Positions 32,078 through 42,192 of a stretch of 64,000 nucleotides of DNA are shown piece after piece (the first letter of the stretch is position 1; each line of letters opens with the position of its first letter). Source of the stretch: Oscarella lobularis (taxonomy: Eukaryota; Porifera; Homoscleromorpha; Homosclerophorida; Oscarellidae); assembly GCF_947507565.1 (NCBI RefSeq), contig NC_089184.1:2232001-2296000 (forward strand), read 5' to 3'. Below the pieces are notes generated by a model. It was not told the origin of the DNA. It did not search any database and saw nothing but the letters and a program-made list of their open reading frames with translations. Made by a program: the position numbers and the translations under genes.

Positions 32078-33669
32078 GCGTCGAATTGACCCTGAAAGAA
32101 AAAGTTTCCGTGCTTGAATATGCCAAGCACCATCCAGATCACGGTTCGCGACAAATAGCTAAAGCTTTCGACTGCGGGAAAACACAGATTCAGAGCATCT
32201 TGAAAAGCAGAGACGCTATTGTAAAGGATTTTCAAGAATGCTGTCCTTCTTCGCGTAAACGAAAGCGTGAGAGCGCCCTAAACGACGCTGTCTACAATTG
32301 GTTCTCGTTAGCGAGACAGAGGGGAGTTCCGGTGACTGGGCCGATGTTACAAAACGAGGCGCTGAAAATCGCAGTTGCTATGGGTGAATCCGAGTTCAAA
32401 GCCTCTAATGGATGGTTGGAAAACTTCAAAAAGCGCCGCGGAATTGCTCAGTTTACAATCAGCGGAGAAGCAGCATCTGTTCCTGATGAATTAGTAGATT
32501 CTTGGAAAGAAAGACTCTCAGAACTTCTCCTCGGCTGTGACGACACCGAAGTTTGGAATGTAGACGAGACCGCCTGCTTTTTTAGAGCTCTTCCAAACAA
32601 GACACTGGGACAGAAAAAACAGAAGTGCAGTGGAGGAAAACAATCAAAGGAGAGGATTACGGTCGTTCATTTTGCTAGTGCCGCAGGTGAAAAGTTGCCA
32701 CCTGTAATAATTGGACGATCCGAGAAGCCACGATGTTTCAAAAGCGTTCGAGACATTCGTAGACCGTGCGGAATTCCCTATTACTCGAACAGCAAGGCAT
32801 GGATGACACGAGACATTTGGAAAAAAATGCTTACAGCTTGGAATGCAGAATTGGAAAGATGTGGAAAGAAAGTCGTTCTTCTCGCTGACAACGCTCCCAC
32901 CCATGATCCTTCTCTAAAGCTGTCCAATGTCACAATTATCTTTCTCCCAAAAAATGCAACATCCAGAGTTCAGCCTTTAGATGCTGGGATAATAAAAAAT
33001 TTCAAGGTTATGTATCGTCGTCTCCTTCTTCAGCACGTTCTTGCTCTAATCGACCAAACAACTCTTTCTGCCTCCGAAATCGCCAAGAGTGTAGACCTTT
33101 TGACAGCTATTAGATTCGTGAAGAGAGCTTGGAATGACGTCCAAAGAAGTACCATAAGGAATTGCTTTAGAAGCAGTGGAGCAATTCCTAAACAGGAGGA
33201 AGACGTCGATCCATTTGAAGGTTTGGAGGATGACGCAGAAAATGATGAATCAGAGTTGCAAGGCCTAATTGACAAAATTAGTCCGGAAATCGTTTCAGGC
33301 GCTGAATATGCTGCTTTTGATGATGACGTTGAAACATGCTACACGATCGAGGGAGACGACTGGAAAGAAAAGTTGCGTGTCGCGGCAATTGAAAATCTCG
33401 CGAAAAGATCTACTTTGCAAGAAAAGGAAGTAGTTAGCGATGCTGAGGAAGAAGAAGAGGACGATGAAACCGAACGGTCGCAGATTGATTCATGGGGCCA
33501 CGCTTTATTTGTTGCAATGAATCTACAGATGTTTGCTAATGAAAGAAAGAATGAAGAGGTTTCTGAAGCTGCGTTTGAGCTTTCAACAAGAATTAAAGAA
33601 GCTAAATTGAAGTCAATCGTATCTACGAAGCAAGCAAAAATCGATCAGTACTTTCAGAAAAATGACTAG
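32047..33669 (+). CDS. Tigger/pogo transposase, intact, 540 aa
   Basis: Uninterrupted from ATG 32047 to TAG 33667. The N-terminus has a CENP-B/pogo helix-turn-helix (SRQIAKAFDCGKTQIQSIL, residues about 30-55). A second DNA-binding unit (about 85-140) includes FKASNGWLENFKKRRGI. The DDE_1 catalytic core has Asp173 (NVDETACF), Asp281 (LLADNAPTH) and Asp312 (QPLDAGIIKNF), giving DD30D as in Tigger. The C-terminal third is acidic. The last residues include QAKIDQYF (529-536), which fits a PCNA-interacting box; a PCNA-binding C-terminus is known for Drosophila pogo transposase. All catalytic residues and both ends of the element are intact, so this copy could be active. Confidence 0.95.
   Translation: MEARGQGRRARVELTLKEKVSVLEYAKHHPDHGSRQIAKAFDCGKTQIQSILKSRDAIVKDFQECCPSSRKRKRESALNDAVYNWFSLARQRGVPVTGPMLQNEALKIAVAMGESEFKASNGWLENFKKRRGIAQFTISGEAASVPDELVDSWKERLSELLLGCDDTEVWNVDETACFFRALPNKTLGQKKQKCSGGKQSKERITVVHFASAAGEKLPPVIIGRSEKPRCFKSVRDIRRPCGIPYYSNSKAWMTRDIWKKMLTAWNAELERCGKKVVLLADNAPTHDPSLKLSNVTIIFLPKNATSRVQPLDAGIIKNFKVMYRRLLLQHVLALIDQTTLSASEIAKSVDLLTAIRFVKRAWNDVQRSTIRNCFRSSGAIPKQEEDVDPFEGLEDDAENDESELQGLIDKISPEIVSGAEYAAFDDDVETCYTIEGDDWKEKLRVAAIENLAKRSTLQEKEVVSDAEEEEEDDETERSQIDSWGHALFVAMNLQMFANERKNEEVSEAAFELSTRIKEAKLKSIVSTKQAKIDQYFQKND
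33631..33654 (+). other. PCNA-interacting (PIP) box, Tigger transposase 1
   Basis: Encodes QAKIDQYF, matching Q-x-x-[ILM]-x-x-[FY]-[FY], followed by only four residues before the stop. Position at the extreme C-terminus is the usual place for such a box. Confidence 0.75.
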
Positions 33670-34074
33670 AACTACTGCTGTACTACTTTGCTTTCTTCTG
33701 CACTAATAGTACTAGTTCTTGTCGAAAAAAATTTTTTTTGTTATAGAGACCACCTGAATATTACGGCCAGTAAAGTCACGTCCCATGGGTGGCCGGATTA
33801 AACAGGTTCCACTGTATTACCAAGTCATGGGACAGCTTGGGGTGACGCGTTTGAAATGGAGCCATTTCGTTGTGTTCACCAAAAAGATATGCACATCGAG
33901 AAGATTATATTTGACGAACAATTGTGGCAAGAAACGCGTGTAAAGCTGTGTAGTTACTACAATGATGTTGTAGGACATCATCTTCTATAGAATCTAATAG
34001 GCGAATGACAGATGTGAGGTGTACATTACATAGTGGCTAGTATTATAAGTCTCGATTTTTTCCAATCAGTCTGT

Positions 34075-35570
34075 CTTGCAGATTTGTAAGGCCCGCGGCG
34101 ACTACTAGAATGTCGTCTAGCATCCCAAGTCGTTGCTTGTTAGCCTGAGTTTTGTTTAGTATTAGGAATTCTCGTAATCTGCCAAAGGCTCGCTCGACAT
34201 GTATTCGACCTGATGCCAATAGACGACTTTGGATTGCTCGCTCTGACGTTAACTGACTCTGCCCCTGAATGAAAGATGGTATGGATAAAAGAGCTCTTTT
34301 TTCGGCAAACAGATCGGCGACTTTGAAACCTCGATCAGCGAGTATTCTTTGTCAGGGTCTTACGCTCTCAAATATCCTGGAAAGTTTAACAGTGCGTCTG
34401 TCTGACAGACTTCCGGCAAATCCTTTGGAAAAAAAGATAAACGTACCTGTCCACAAACTAACGGCTGCAAGGTATTTAATGGTAGTGTGACTCTTGTATT
34501 GTGAGTACACAGCTTTTTGAACAGGGAGAGAATGCGGCCGCTCAATAAAAATTTCGATGCAGTCGATTGCAGCAACGCAATTGGGAAAATGCCGGAGCAC
34601 ATCACTGTCCTGCCCGCCAAAGGTGCTCGATGGCCATTGGAGAACACCTTCAAACTGAGCAGAGAGGAATGGTAGCCAGGCATTGATTATCGCCGATACT
34701 GACTGCTGCGAAATTTCAAAACGAAAGGCCAGATCTTGCTCTAATAATCCCAAGCGAAGTCGCACAAGCACCAAAGAATTCTTCTATCAGCGGAAGCTGT
34801 CTTCTGGGAGCTTCACCGTCACCGCTGAAGTAGCAGTGATCATGACCAATGTCCTTTGGCAGCCTGATGCCCGATGGCTGTTTGCCAGTTAACCGTATAG
34901 TGCGAGCAAACGGCTCCAGCCACTCCCACGTTATCAAAAAAATTGACCTTGACTTAAATCCGGTGTAAAATTTGAAATCTGCTTCGGATATGGTGCCAGA
35001 TCGGAACGAACGATTCAACAGAAGCTGCTTCGCCATTACGAGTTCGCGACGTAGGAAATCCACCTCTCTCGCCCAAGCATGCTCCGTCTCAAGTTCCATT
35101 ACTTCATCAGGCGAACGAGTCTCAGCTTCAAGACCACCGACCAATTCCCCGGTTCACTCGGTTGGCTCACTTGTTGCCTCACTCGTAAAGCCCTTTTCTT
35201 GGCACGTCTGTCGGGAAATGCAATTCGTCTCGTACTGACGATGAGAGAAGGCAACAGGAAGGGAAAGCTTGTTCTTTGACGCTAGATTTTTGTAATGCAA
35301 ATTGCATAAATACGACTCCTTTCCAGGTTTCCAGTCTCGCCCACGTTCATCCTTGCGTCCAATGCGCTTTACGACGATGCTCCTTACCTCAGGCGGCATT
35401 CGATCAATTTTGTGAAGAACTAAAATTTATTTTGACTCCAGACAGTCGGTCTTCCTAAAGTCTGGACAGCGGCAAATTCTCTTGCCGCTGACTGGGGACA
35501 CTGGGCAGCGTCCTTTTCGATTTGAGCACCCGTAGGCGCAACACTGGCGTCGACTAGGCACATCAACTGC
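34075..35570 (-). pseudogene. THAP-containing PIF/ISL2EU-like DDE transposase
   Basis: Reading leftward: QCCAYGCSNR (about 35545), the first half of a THAP C2CH finger; LHKIDRMPPEV and SYLCNLHY, its second half; a helical linker (EHAWAREVDFLRRELV); DFKFYTGFKSRSIF. After a frameshift comes a helix-turn-helix, LLEQDLAFRFEISQQSVSAI, then the catalytic core: Asp in VAAIDCIEIF, SQYKSHTTIKYL and GFAGSLSDRR. After a second frameshift, Asp in ILADRGF and Glu in RIHVERAFGR complete DDE. The end is DDILVVAAGLTNLQD. All three catalytic residues survive; two frame breaks. It converges on the YqaJ gene. A stop or intron lies inside the THAP finger. Confidence 0.75.
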
Positions 35571-35819
35571 AGACCCGTGTGACATAGCTCGAGTTTAATA
35601 TCAAAAATACCAAGCGCAGGTTAAATTGGCTAAAATCGAACAATAGCGTACTTATATGTGACTTTGTCCGTCCGCAGGTCAAGCTCATTCGTCGACAATC
35701 GGCTGTCTTGGGGCATTGGAGGACTTTTTGTGCGACCACGCCCCCTTTTGGGAACAGTAGCTGCTGCCTTTTCGGGCGTATATCTGCTAAAGGAAACAGA
35801 GAAGGAACCAAAGCAAACC

Positions 35820-36886
35820 ACCTGACGGTGCGCGATAAGGTCTTCGTACCGTAGAATAGCTTGGAACTTTACACGCTGCTTCCTATGCTGGATATCGGAC
35901 GGTAAAGTAAGGGATCGAAAAGGGGGCCTTCCCAGGTATTCACCAACGAGTACTGCGCAAGCGCTGGATTACAATCAGGCCTGGTATCCTCTATTTAGAA
36001 AACGCGGCGGTAACGCCTCCGTCGAAGCCCAGACATCTTTTTTGAGCCTACTATCTTTTCAACGGCTCAGACAAAGGTGTACTTACAGGAGAGTATGCGA
36101 AGTCGATGACCGAGCAGCGGGGGCCTGCAAAAGGTAACAGAAGGGAAGTAATGCAACTCCATTACTTTAACGCGAGTTACACGGGAAACTATACAAAACT
36201 TTCTAGCACGTGCGCATTTAATTAAGTCGAATAAGATCAATTTCGACTACGCTCCATTGCCTTTTCCTCGCAACCCCATTACATCGACGACTTGGGGGCA
36301 AAGTATCCGAGGTGGACGTTCGTTTGCCCCGGCGCGAAAAAGACGATGATCGAAACTATTGAAGAAGCATTAAGTCTTACGCGTTCGCAAGTGTTACCGC
36401 GGTGCCTCGTTTTTGATCACCCGGCAAAAAATCATGAAGGCGAGGCGAGGCGCAAGAGAGTTTCCGCTGTTTCGGGTGGCTTCACCTGCAGCGAGATGCG
36501 CCTTGGATAAATAAAGTCGGCCTAAACCGACGTTCCACCGGATCCCCACAACTGCCGATCGTTTTTTTGCGATTAAACAAAACTTTATACTGAGAATTGA
36601 ATGCAATGCATTAGATATGAAGAATTTTAGCGATGCCACAATAAAGGAGCGATAAGCAGGCAGGCGTCGGTTGTAGTGAAGGACGTGTACTATCCGGTAG
36701 CGCAAGCATAGACAGTTACTACTTACCCTAATGCTACGCTTCCGGCGTCATGACAATTGTTCACGCCTCCGAATTCATGTATTGTTTCATCCGTGTTAAA
36801 GTTTCATACACCGCGTTGATTCCTATGATATGGCTCGTGCAGTGTGAGCGCACGGGCATCAACCTTTGATCGGCTACGTTGAATTA
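35820..36886. other. No gene recognised
   Basis: Short open stretches on both strands show no family resemblance. A tiny exon-like minus-strand segment is bounded by TTTTGCAG (36131 leftward) and GTAAGT (36083), but nothing supports it. Confidence 0.45.
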
Positions 36887-37132
36887 CAGTAAAACCTGTG
36901 TTAGCGACCACTCCTATATAGCGACCACCTGTCTATTACGACCACTTTCTTTGGGACGGATCGTTCGTAGTGTAAAGTACCTTGCATATAGCGACCACCT
37001 GCCTTCTGCGACCAGCGACCACCTTTCTCTACACGTTCTTGCGCAATTTGCACTGTCTACAGCGACCACGTAAAGCGCAAACGCGTATCAGGGCATTAAA
37101 CCTGACAACAAAGAGCCTACAAAGTGCCTAAA

Positions 37133-37641
37133 ATGCCTCCCACGGACTTTTTTTCACGTGCCAGGTTCGCGGCATTCGTCTAAATGAACATTGCGATGGC
37201 GTTGAAGACGGCTCGCCGGTGCAACTTATCAGGTACCGTAGGAATCGGCACGATCAGAACGCAATAGCGGCCCTGTACACCGGATATCGCTTGGGGCACA
37301 TTGAGCGAGAGGTTGCGTCAGTCATCGCACCATATTTAGATCGAGCTCAAATTATTATGACCGGGTAAACTAGCATGCCCATTTATACTTCAATAATGCC
37401 AATGGTACCCTATTGTTTTAGGCAAATGATGGGCGTACCGTACTCTTGCCATCCTCAGGGGTCCAGGAGCTGGCACTTTCGTGTGCATGACGTGAGGGCA
37501 CACGTGTCCTCGTGCAGTCTTACCCTCAGGGAGATGCACACTCTATGCTTTTCACTCGAAGACGTAGGAGTAATCGTGTGGAGAAGATTCTCACAACCTG
37601 GCTCTGACAATGACGAAAGCAACACTTCCATAGAATATTAG
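37133..37641 (+). pseudogene. HIRAN-domain gene carried by Tigger element 2
   Basis: After ATG 37133 and a T7 run that shifts the frame, the sequence reads CQVRGIRLNEHCDGVEDG, VQLIRYRRNRHDQNAIAAL, RLGHIEREVASVIAPYLD. This is a typical HIRAN domain (RxxxNxxDxNAI, GHIxRE). A donor GGGTAAAC at 37365 and an acceptor GTTTTAG at about 37421 would join it in frame to a second exon ending at TAG 37639-37641. It lies upstream of and on the same strand as the transposase, unlike element 1, where the HIRAN gene is divergent. One frameshift makes this copy doubtful. Confidence 0.75.
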
Positions 37642-37787
37642 CATGTTTTCCATGATATTCTGAGTACCGAAATGCAAGTTAGCGCAATCTGCCTTAGCGT
37701 TAATTCAACTGTCAGGGCGACACTCCCTAACCTTCCTATCTTCCTACGTCCGTATTTGCGCGTCGTCGAATCGATTTCGAGTACAGT

Positions 37788-39356
37788 ATGTCCGCGAAGA
37801 AACGAAAATCGTTGTCGCTAAGCGACCGCATGAGAGTTCTGGAAAGAGCGACAAATGGGCGGTCTGCTCGCCAGATCGCGAAGGAGATTGACGTTGGCAA
37901 GACTCAAATCCAAGGGATTGTAAAGCGGAAAGAAGAGATCCTTAGAGACTATTCATCAGGGGCCTCTCAAGGTCAAAAACGACGGAAGCTATCTAAGACC
38001 GGCAACGAGCTAATTAACTCATTAACTCTTGAATGGTTTGTAAAAGCTCGGTCTAAAAATATACCTATTTCCTGGCCTCTTCTTCAAAAAAAAGCATTGA
38101 TGATTGCAAGCGAATTGAAAAATGATAAATTTAAAGCTTCCAACGGATGGTTAGAGTTGTTTCGAAAACGAAACAACATTTCGTTTCCCGCACTTTCAGG
38201 AGAGTCTGATTCTGTAAACAAAGAGACAGTAGCAGATTGGGAAACCAGAATTGAAAAAATTTGCGAAGGATACTCTCCGGAGAACATCTTCAATTTAGAC
38301 GAGACTGGGCTATTTTTCAGAGCCCTTCCAAGCAAATCTTAAGTTCTCAGAGGTGACAGCTGCAAAGGAGGAAAAAAATCCAAGGGTCGCCTTACGGTTG
38401 TGTTATGCTGTTCGTGGGCGGGCGAGAAAATGCAACCGCTGGTTATTGGCAAGGCAAAGTCTCCCAGGTGCTTTAAAGGCATTAACGTCTCAGACCTGTC
38501 TCTAACGTGGAGATGGAATCGAAAAGCCTGGATGACGTCTACTATATTTCAGGAGTGGCTCCTTGGAATTGACCGCTTACTTGGAATGAGAAACAGAAAA
38601 ATTTTATTGTTTGCCGATAATGCTTCGTGCCACTTGCCCCCGGAACTCGTCAACATCAAACTACAGTTTTTGCCGCCCAACACAACGTCTCTTACGCAGC
38701 CTCTAGATCAAGGAATTATTTAAAACATGAAGGTTTTTTACTGAAAAAAATTCCTTTATCACGTCGTGTCAAAAATCGACGAAATGTCGTCGGCAGCCGA
38801 GGTTAGCTCAAGCGTAAACGTTCTGCAAGCCATCTCGTGGATAACCCAAACTTGGAGAAGCGTCAAGGAAAGTACAATTACGGCATGCTTTGCTAAGTCC
38901 GGTTTCATTCACTGCCATCAATTTGATGATGTTGAATTACAGCTACCCGACGCTGCGGAAGAGTTGGAAGTCTGTCCAGAAGATCCAGAAGAATTTGTCA
39001 CCATGGACGATAATCTAGCCACTTACGAAACCACGGATGATTCGTGAGAGCAGAAATTGTTGGAAAAAGCCAGAAAATCACTTGATCAGGTCGCCTTTGT
39101 TGACTCTGACTGCGAAAGTGACGACGTTGAGATAGAAGATGAGATAGAAGAGTCTCAAAGAAGTTTGAGTGCATTTCACGTCAAGTCCTACCGTCAAGCT
39201 TCAGAGAGCCTGCGTGAAATTCAGGAATTCTGTCTTCGACAAAACGACGGTGAGCTTTACTCTCATTTCACATCTGCGTAGACGGTAATCGACTGTCGTC
39301 TTGTGCAAGCTGCACAAAGCGCTCGCCAATCTACTATTCTTGATTTCTTTTTGTAA
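37788..39356 (+). pseudogene. Tigger/pogo transposase 2, five in-frame stops, no frameshift
   Basis: Colinear with transposase 1 in a single frame from ATG 37788 to TAA 39354. Helix-turn-helix SARQIAKEIDVGKTQIQGIV; second DNA-binding unit with FKASNGWLELFRKRNNI; Asp in NLDETGLFF; Asp in LLFADNASCH; Asp in QPLDQGII. The stops are TAA 38340, TAA 38721, TGA 38742, TGA 39045 and TAG 39279. All flanking residues still align with transposase 1. The C-terminus again ends in a PCNA-box, QSTILDFF (39327-39350). Decay is by point substitution only. Confidence 0.9.
39327..39350 (+). other. PIP box, Tigger transposase 2
   Basis: Encodes QSTILDFF one codon before the terminal stop. Compared with QAKIDQYF in transposase 1, only the spacing and the Q, I and aromatic pair are conserved, which is what selection on a PIP box would keep. 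Confidence 0.75.
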
Positions 39357-39713
39357 AACAATTCAAAATCGTGGTGTTAGCTTACGTACGTAAATGCTCT
39401 TGTTTTTAAGACAACGATAGCTTACCTAAGTCAGTGTTAAGTAATGAGAAAACTGTCTTTGAGAAGGCATGTACTGTCATGTACTTTACCAAACGTGCGC
39501 TAACCTATTTAGGGCCAGGATGTAAAACGCCCACTCGTCTACAGCGACCACCTGTCTATAACAACCACTTTTTGGGGGAACCGCAGGTGGTCGTTATAGA
39601 CAGGTTTTACTGTACCACGAAAGAAGACAACCTTTCCTTCGAATGCTTCGATAAAATGCCGTTTTATCGATTTTTCAAGGCGTATCGAAGACCTTAGCGC
39701 GCGCTGGTGAACA

Positions 39714-39739
39714 CCCCCCCCCCCCCCCCCCCCCCCCCC
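39714..39739. repeat. Poly-C tract (26 C)
   Basis: Unbroken run of 26 C immediately downstream (in the minus-strand sense) of a Helitron relic. Confidence 0.95.
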
Positions 39740-39759
39740 GAGTGTATACTCTTCCGATG

Positions 39760-40604
39760 TTGGGTGCCTTCTTGAAAAATGTCGTACGATTGTTATAAAA
39801 GATTGCTTTGCCTTTTTAGAGGTTCCCAGGTTTTTTTGCTCTTGTTCAATATGAAGTATTGAGGGACATCGACGTAGAGTACAGTAGTTGACAAACAAAA
39901 TCGAAGTCAGAGGTTGAAGGGTCTGACGAACGGTAATAGCGGCAAAGCTTGAAAAAAGCCGTGAGCGTCGTTTCCAGCGGTGTTTGTGCGACAGTGTCTG
40001 CTGTTCGCGCCGTAAAAAGAACTCTCTCTCCGTTAGGTAAGTGAATTTGTAGTGGCATAACAGAAGGAAAGCGATCGTGAATATGTAAACCAAATATACG
40101 CCAGCAAGGTTCGCTGCAGCTGACATAGCGTGCAGCTCTTTGAAATATTTTTATTTCATCTCCGGTGTTTGGTTCAATTTCAAAAGCGGCAAGATCCTCT
40201 CCTTTGTTGACGTACTTTATGACAGATTCAACGCTGCTGCACATCTCGACATTGATGTGGCATTGGTAACGTCGTAAAAGATACGGGGAGTACGGAAAAA
40301 TCCCACTATTGTCGGTTACCACGTCCTTCCATCGTATTTTCTTTGTGACAGATATTCCGCCATCTTCGGGAGATCTTCTGCGATATCTGGGGGATATCCG
40401 TCAACGCCGGTGTCGGTTTCGATTTTAAATTTGAGAGTTTTCGTTCAGTATCCATTTTACATGCATGGGGAAGAGGGATTTATGTCTCCGCAGGGACCGT
40501 GGCACACGTTTTTGAGAACAATGGTGTGCAGTTCGGGGTCAACAGTCGGATCCGGAAATTCTGCCGAAATAGCATGGTCGATCACTGAGCCGCGAATTTG
40601 ATGG
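39760..40604 (-). pseudogene. Helitron helicase-like (RepHel) fragment
   Basis: The minus strand reads ISAEFPDPTVDPELH, then VCHGPCGDINPSSPCM (the Cys/His finger that precedes the Rep-like region), a scrambled stretch, KKIRWKDV, and IFPYSPYLLRRYQCHINVEM. This is followed by SVESVIKYVNKGED, GDEIKIFQRAARYVSCSEPC and LQIHLPNGERVLF. The continuation (YVDVPQYF, KKTWEPL) is frameshifted. This is the classic segment after the Rep domain in Helitron proteins. The Rep HUH motifs and the P-loop helicase are not present in this piece. It lies directly beside Tigger element 2, 100 bp from its right end. Confidence 0.75.
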
Positions 40605-40810
40605 GAAACTGTCTAAAGACTATTTTATAAATTAAAACTTGTTTTAAGACGATTCTAAAAATTGTCCTGATTTTAAAAAATGTCTAAAGAAATTTAAAAA
40701 TTGTCTCTAGGCGAATCTGAAAATTCTCTCAAGACAATTCTAAAAGTTCTCCCAAGACAACTCTAAAAATGCTGCAAAGACTATTTTAAAATTTATCCTG
40801 TTACCTTCAT
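40605..40810. repeat. Minisatellite of AGACAATTCTAAAA-like units
   Basis: About eight diverged ~28-bp units such as GACAATTCTAAAAGTTCTCCCAA. AT-rich; starts at the end of the Helitron relic. Confidence 0.7.
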
Positions 40811-40844
40811 TTTGACGCGCAACATCGCAATAAAAAGATGTGTG

Positions 40845-40965
40845 TTTCCTCGAGACCTTGCACTTTTTCCTTCAACGATTCTCGTTTGCGCATCTCGAGA
40901 CCTTGCACATTTTCCTTCAACGATTCTTGTTTGCGCATCTCGCTCTCTAATTGCTCCTATACGAA
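40845..40965. repeat. 59-bp tandem repeat, two good copies
   Basis: CTCGAGACCTTGCAC(T/A)TTTTCCTTCAACGATTC is repeated at 40850 and 40892, with diverged copies around 41025 and 41108. Confidence 0.75.
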
Positions 40966-42190
40966 ATAAGAATATCAAAAAATTGTAAAAAAATTCACAT
41001 TTTGTGCACTGTTTGCCTTGCCGTCTTGCACGATTCTGCTTTGCCCATTCGCTTAGCTTGTTTTCTCGAGTATCAGATCATCGCACTATAAGAATTTGTC
41101 TTACCTCGATCACCTGCACTTGTTTCTTTCATGATTCTGTTTTGCGCATTCCCTGTATTTTTTCGCTAAGATCTCTAATACGAAATAAGAATATCAGGAC
41201 ATTGCAATAAATAATTAGTGTTTTCCTTATTTCGTAGAGTTTTTTGCCGTTACGTACCATTCCGTCTTTTTTCGGCTTCGCCTCGGAGCTGTTGGTCCAA
41301 TGAAAGTTCTTTTATAAAACTAGAATAATATTACGTCGTCTGCCAACAACAATGTTAAGTTACCTGAATATCGAATGCAAATCTTGTCTAGTAGTTGACT
41401 TGGTTTTGCGCATCTTGTTCTCGTCGTCGTTTAGCTAAAAGTTTGTTTTATACTTGAGGAGAATAATAAAACTTCCAATGAAAAAAAGCAACTTTATGCT
41501 ACCATATTAAATTTCCGATAAATCTTTAGTGAGTTTTATGACTGCACTTTCCGTGGAGTTGCAGTACTGCCTTTAAAATTTAGGTGCTTCTATACAAAAC
41601 AAGAATAATATAACGTTGCAAGAAAAAAATAACGGGAAACAACGATACGTGGGAGGATCTAAGGCGCCGGTATGAGGGGTCGTGTACACGCCAAACTTAT
41701 GTACGTAACCGTTTGTCTTTGGCCAGCCTAACATTTTACTGACGCGCTGTCCTTTCTTGAGGAGATTTTTCGGCGTTGACTATCTACAGGGATGCTATCA
41801 TTGCTAGGGTGAGACGAGCAGGAAGAGGACCTTGCTGCACGCACAACAAATTGCTACAACTACGCTTACTCGCACAAAATTTTTTTGTCTACGTAGCAAA
41901 ATTATACTATAATTACTTAGCTCTCTGGCTAAAACTAGCTTGCCAGAAGCTCATACATGTATAATAACTAGGACATTGAGACCCCATCTGAGACATAGTG
42001 AGATCCGTATGGAGACTTACTGAGACCTCTTCTGAGACCTACCTGTTTTGCCTCTACTGAGACATGCTGAAACGCCGTTTTGAGATATGCTGTTTAGTTT
42101 TTCATTACGTATTTCGTCTGAAATATGCAGAAACGGAAGTACACAAAGCAATATGTCACAAAGCAAAATACGTAATGGCTGCGTATAAGA
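40966..42190. other. No gene recognised; repeats
   Basis: AT-rich; diverged units of the preceding repeat and a TGAGAC-rich stretch at 41970-42075. No coding family. Confidence 0.5.
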
Positions 42191-42192
42191 GT

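Larger units (their letters stand above)
31462..33814 (+). mobile_element. Complete Tigger/pogo element 1 with TA duplication
   Basis: Ends are CAGTGGAACCTGT (31462) and its inverse ending at 33814. The first 13 bp are perfect, and a GGCCACC word is shared a little further in. TA lies on both sides (31460-31461, 33815-33816). The 2353-bp element carries an intact transposase and a divergent HIRAN gene. Repeated GCGACCACCTG/GGCCACC words near the ends may be transposase-binding sites. Confidence 0.95.
30891..33990 (+). pseudogene. YqaJ-type nuclease gene interrupted by a Tigger element
   Basis: The frame contains LPDPFSYLRSLANRI, SHQQREFLQKATANQ and HWHSARSWRITSSNIGLICR, then YGRETEEEAVREYL. 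After a frameshift at about 31250 come EPYVGASPDGLV and CLEIKCTF, the PD-(D/E)xK core: Asp in the ASPDG turn and Glu-x-Lys in LEIKC. Then comes HPYY, where the Tigger is inserted. Taking out 31462-33814 and one TA restores YYQVMGQLGVTRL and WSHFVVFT. After a small frameshift at an A run, MHIEKIIFDEQLW and a stop at 33988-33990 follow. The gene converges on a THAP/PIF-type transposase, the layout reported for ISL2EU elements, in which a YqaJ nuclease accompanies the transposase. Confidence 0.8.
36887..39612 (+). mobile_element. Tigger/pogo element 2, inactivated, TA duplication
   Basis: Ends are CAGTAAAACCTGT (36887) and its inverse ending at 39612, with TA on both sides (36885-36886, 39613-39614). 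The inverted ends share repeated GCGACCACCTGTCTAT words over about 70 bp. It is related to element 1 (CAGTGGAACCTGT and the same subterminal word). The 2726-bp element carries a HIRAN exon and a transposase with five in-frame stops. Confidence 0.95.

Noticed and set aside
37375-37641. Separate 88-aa gene between HIRAN and transposase in Tigger 2
   Set aside because: It joins in frame to the HIRAN exon through a plausible intron, so it is better treated as its second exon.
39539-40126. 195-aa minus ORF with a poly-Gly run
   Set aside because: It overlaps the Helitron frame in the wrong phase, and the Gly run is the poly-C tract.
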